NCBI GenBank assembly: GCA_030426845.1
Contig: JAUHXR010000039.1
Location: forward strand, 1 to 42,276
DNA from: Polyangia bacterium
Lineage (GTDB): Bacteria > Myxococcota_A > Polyangia > Polyangiales > Sandaracinaceae
Reading direction: 5' to 3'
DNA length: 42,276 bases
Shown here: piece by piece, positions 40,829 to 42,276 of the stretch
How the letters are laid out: each line of letters opens with the position of its first letter
How positions within the stretch are numbered: position 1 is the first letter of the stretch
Notes under the pieces: model-generated
What the model was told of the DNA's origin: nothing
The model's database searches: none
Seen by the model: the letters and a program-made list of their open reading frames with translations, nothing else
Made by a program: the position numbers and the translations under genes

Positions 40829-41451
40829 CAGCGCCCCGCGTGGAACTGGCCGCCGACGTTGAGCTGGAGGTTCCAGAAGAACGTCAGCTCCTCTTCCACG
40901 CCTCCAGTCCAGTTGGCGGCGGTGCGGTCGTGGCCCGCGTAGCCGTTGAGCTGCAGGTCGACGAAGAGGCTCGCCATCGAGTGGACCGCGACCTCGGCCC
41001 CGACGCCGACGTGGGCGCCGAAGAGCACGTCGTCGGCCCGCGGCGCGCCCTCCTGTGCGGGCTCGACGAAGCTCAGGATGTCGCAGAACCCGAGGAAGGG
41101 GCGGACGCGGACGTCGTCGACCCGGAGAGGGACGTAGAGGTTGAAGCCGTTGGGGTAGTCGTGGCGGAAGCCCTCGCCCGGCCAGTCCACGATCGTTGCC
41201 TCCAGGTAGGCCTCGAGCCCGAGCGGGAGGTCATCGAACGGCTCCCACCGGATGCGCCCGCCCATCCCCGCCGCGAGGTACGAGCCGGCGTGGCCGGTGG
41301 CGTAGGCGGCCAGCGTGAACTCGCGCTCGAAGGCGTGGACCTCGTCGTAGGGGCGCTCGGCCTCGGTGTCCTGGGCGAGCGCGGTCCGCGGGGTGAGCAG
41401 GAGCGCAGAGAGGGCGAGGAGGAGCAGCGAGGCGGGCAGAAGGCGGTTCAT
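40828..41451 (-). CDS. Small exported beta-rich protein, possibly outer membrane
   Basis: The product is 207 residues from ATG 41451, preceded by AAAGGA. The signal peptide (MNRLLPASLLLLALSALLLTPRTALA-QD) is clear. The mature part is a set of alternating strands (REFTLAAYATGHAGSYLAAGMGGRIRW, LGLEAYLEATIVDWP, GFNLYVPLRVDDVRVRPFLGFCDIL, LFGAHVGVGAEVAVHSMASLFVDLQLNGYAG, FFWNLQLNVGGQF), consistent with an 8-stranded OmpA/OmpW-like beta barrel. There is one Cys. I recognise no named family. It is translationally coupled to the pentaheme cytochrome, so the two may work together at the cell envelope. Confidence 0.78.
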   Translation of the reverse strand: MNRLLPASLLLLALSALLLTPRTALAQDTEAERPYDEVHAFEREFTLAAYATGHAGSYLAAGMGGRIRWEPFDDLPLGLEAYLEATIVDWPGEGFRHDYPNGFNLYVPLRVDDVRVRPFLGFCDILSFVEPAQEGAPRADDVLFGAHVGVGAEVAVHSMASLFVDLQLNGYAGHDRTAANWTGGVEEELTFFWNLQLNVGGQFHAGR

Positions 41452-41535
41452 GCGGTGTCCTTTCGCCTCGTGGGTGGGGGCCCCTCCTCGCCGTTCTGAA
41501 CATTTTCGAGCTTTCTCTCGCGGTCGATGCTCGCT

Positions 41536-41545
41536 CGATTAATCG
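41536..41545. promoter_or_regulatory. Palindrome CGATTAATCG in the divergent promoter region
   Basis: A perfect 10-bp palindrome with an AT-rich centre, in the 123-bp gap between the exported beta-rich protein (minus) and the Cys-rich lipoprotein (plus). It is unusual in this GC-rich DNA and well placed for a regulator. The nearby AACATTTTCGAG stretch is also AT-rich. Confidence 0.3.
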
Positions 41546-41574
41546 GTCCGAGGTGGACGGGCGACTCATCCGGT

Positions 41575-42123
41575 ATGCGCACCATCCACGCTTGTCTCCT
41601 CGCTTCCTTCCTCATGCTCGCCGGCTGCGGCGACGGCACCTCGACCACCGACGCCGGGGGCGTCGTCATGAGCGCCTGCCCCGGCCCGGGGTGCACCATC
41701 ACCGGCACGGTGGCGATCTGCGCGCTCGGCTTTGCCTGCGATATCCCGGCCGGCGGCAGCCAGGACGTCCAGTGCGGCGCGGGCACCGTCTGCACGGGCA
41801 TGTGCGGCGACTCCTGCGACGTCGACTGCACCGCCGGCGCGACCTGCGACGTGACGACCGGCGACAGCACGAGCTCGAGCTGCGACGCCTCGGCCTGCAC
41901 GGTCGTCGCTGGCGAGAGCGCCTCCTACGACTGCACCAACGGCGCGACCTGTGACGTCACCGCGGACGCGGGCTCCAGCCTCAACTGCGACTCGGGCTCG
42001 GTCTGCGACTTCACCTGCACGAGCACCTGCGGCGCGAGCTGCCTCGGCGACTCGACCTGCACCATCCAGTGCCCCGGCGACGACGCGCCGCGCACGTTCG
42101 AGGGCGAGGTCAGCTGCGAGTAG
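41575..42123 (+). CDS. Small Cys-rich lipoprotein
   Basis: ATG 41575 is chosen because it starts a clean lipoprotein signal (MRTIHACLLASFLMLAGC); the frame continues upstream to 41527 but that ATG adds a non-signal extension. No good ribosome-binding site is visible. The product is 182 residues. The mature part is built from short Cys-rich repeats with Thr/Ser/Ala/Gly: CGDSCDVDCTAGATCDVT, CDASACTVVAG, CTNGATCDVTADAGSS, CDSGSVCDFTCTSTCGASC. The paired Cys spacing implies disulfides. It resembles the larger Cys-rich lipoprotein at the left end in style, not in sequence. Function unknown. Confidence 0.8.
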   Translation: MRTIHACLLASFLMLAGCGDGTSTTDAGGVVMSACPGPGCTITGTVAICALGFACDIPAGGSQDVQCGAGTVCTGMCGDSCDVDCTAGATCDVTTGDSTSSSCDASACTVVAGESASYDCTNGATCDVTADAGSSLNCDSGSVCDFTCTSTCGASCLGDSTCTIQCPGDDAPRTFEGEVSCE

Positions 42124-42163
42124 CGCCGCCCTTCGCACAGGATCTTGACCGCACAGGCCCGAT

Positions 42164-42181
42164 CGTCGACACGAGTCGACG
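42164..42181 (+). promoter_or_regulatory. Hairpin CGTCGAC-ACGA-GTCGACG before the last gene
   Basis: Perfect 7-bp arms over a 4-nt loop, in the 80-bp gap between the two lipoprotein genes. There is no T run. It could be an operator, an attenuator or the 3' end of the upstream transcript. Confidence 0.35.
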
Positions 42182-42203
42182 TGGAGCCCCGAAGGAGGAC
42201 CCG

Positions 42204-42276
42204 ATGAGTGGATGGACCCGGACCGGAGCCGCCCTCGTCTTCGCGGCCGCGCTCAGCGCGTGCAGCGGCGGCGCGG
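42204..42276 (+). CDS. Lipoprotein, cut by the window end
   Basis: ATG 42204 has a strong GAAGGAGGA site (42191-42199). Only 24 codons are visible: a signal peptide (MSGWTRTGAALVFAAALSAC) whose Cys is a lipobox residue, followed by SGGA. The protein continues beyond the window, so its function cannot be given. It is on the same strand as the Cys-rich lipoprotein and may be co-transcribed with it. Confidence 0.75.
   Translation, partial: MSGWTRTGAALVFAAALSACSGGA

Overview
The window is very GC-rich DNA from what looks like a myxobacterium or close relative (Myxococcota; a Sandaracinus-like member of the Polyangiales is my best guess). The reasons are inferential: strong G/C at third codon positions, a full deltaproteobacterial-style type II secretion (T2SS) operon, eukaryote-like signalling proteins (Ser/Thr kinase, PP2C phosphatase, FHA-linked sigma54 activator), and many secreted Cys-rich or Kelch lipoproteins. 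I saw no rRNA, tRNA, CRISPR array, insertion sequence or phage gene. Apart from the two window edges all genes look intact, and no intergenic stretch exceeds about 210 bp.

Left part (1-8.1 kb): a short operon carries an unrecognised protein, a FliH/SctL-like stator subunit and a site-2 protease, followed by an orphan ExbD. A large Cys-rich lipoprotein lies on the other strand. A PP2C phosphatase fused to a cyclic-nucleotide-binding domain is followed by a FecR-domain lipoprotein, a terminator hairpin and a probable outer-membrane protein. Middle part (8.2-19.8 kb): divergent LysR regulator and NAD-dependent epimerase; a glycine-rich membrane protein; a membrane kinase fused to an FGE-sulfatase-like domain; a Pal/OmpA lipoprotein; a convergent FHA-sigma54 activator; a secreted helical-repeat protein; an RpoH-family sigma factor with an acidic repeat tail; rsmI; and a Kelch lipoprotein.

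Core of the window (19.9-36.0 kb): a contiguous minus-strand gsp operon in the order C-D-E-F-(GspG-like)-G-H-I-J-K-L-M-N, nearly all genes overlapping or only a few bases apart. The prepilin peptidase gene (gspO) is not here. Directly upstream of gspC is an NtrC-family sigma54 response regulator. The 208-bp gap between them holds a near-consensus -24/-12 sigma54 promoter and a TGACA/TGTCA palindrome; the same half-sites recur upstream of the regulator. This suggests a self-contained sigma54-controlled secretion module. Between gspF and gspG sits a small protein with a GspG-type periplasmic domain but no prepilin cleavage site, the most novel-looking component in the window.

Right part (36.1-42.3 kb): isochorismatase-family hydrolase, 13-bp tandem repeats, PA0069-type radical SAM protein, glutaredoxin-like protein, SnoaL-like protein, M14-type deacylase/desuccinylase, a pentaheme cytochrome c lipoprotein coupled to a small exported protein, a Cys-rich lipoprotein, and the start of another lipoprotein cut by the window end.

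A cross-cutting pattern: many genes lacking a Shine-Dalgarno sequence have a TANNNT hexamer 6-10 nt before the start codon, which suggests leaderless transcripts. This pattern was used to choose several starts.
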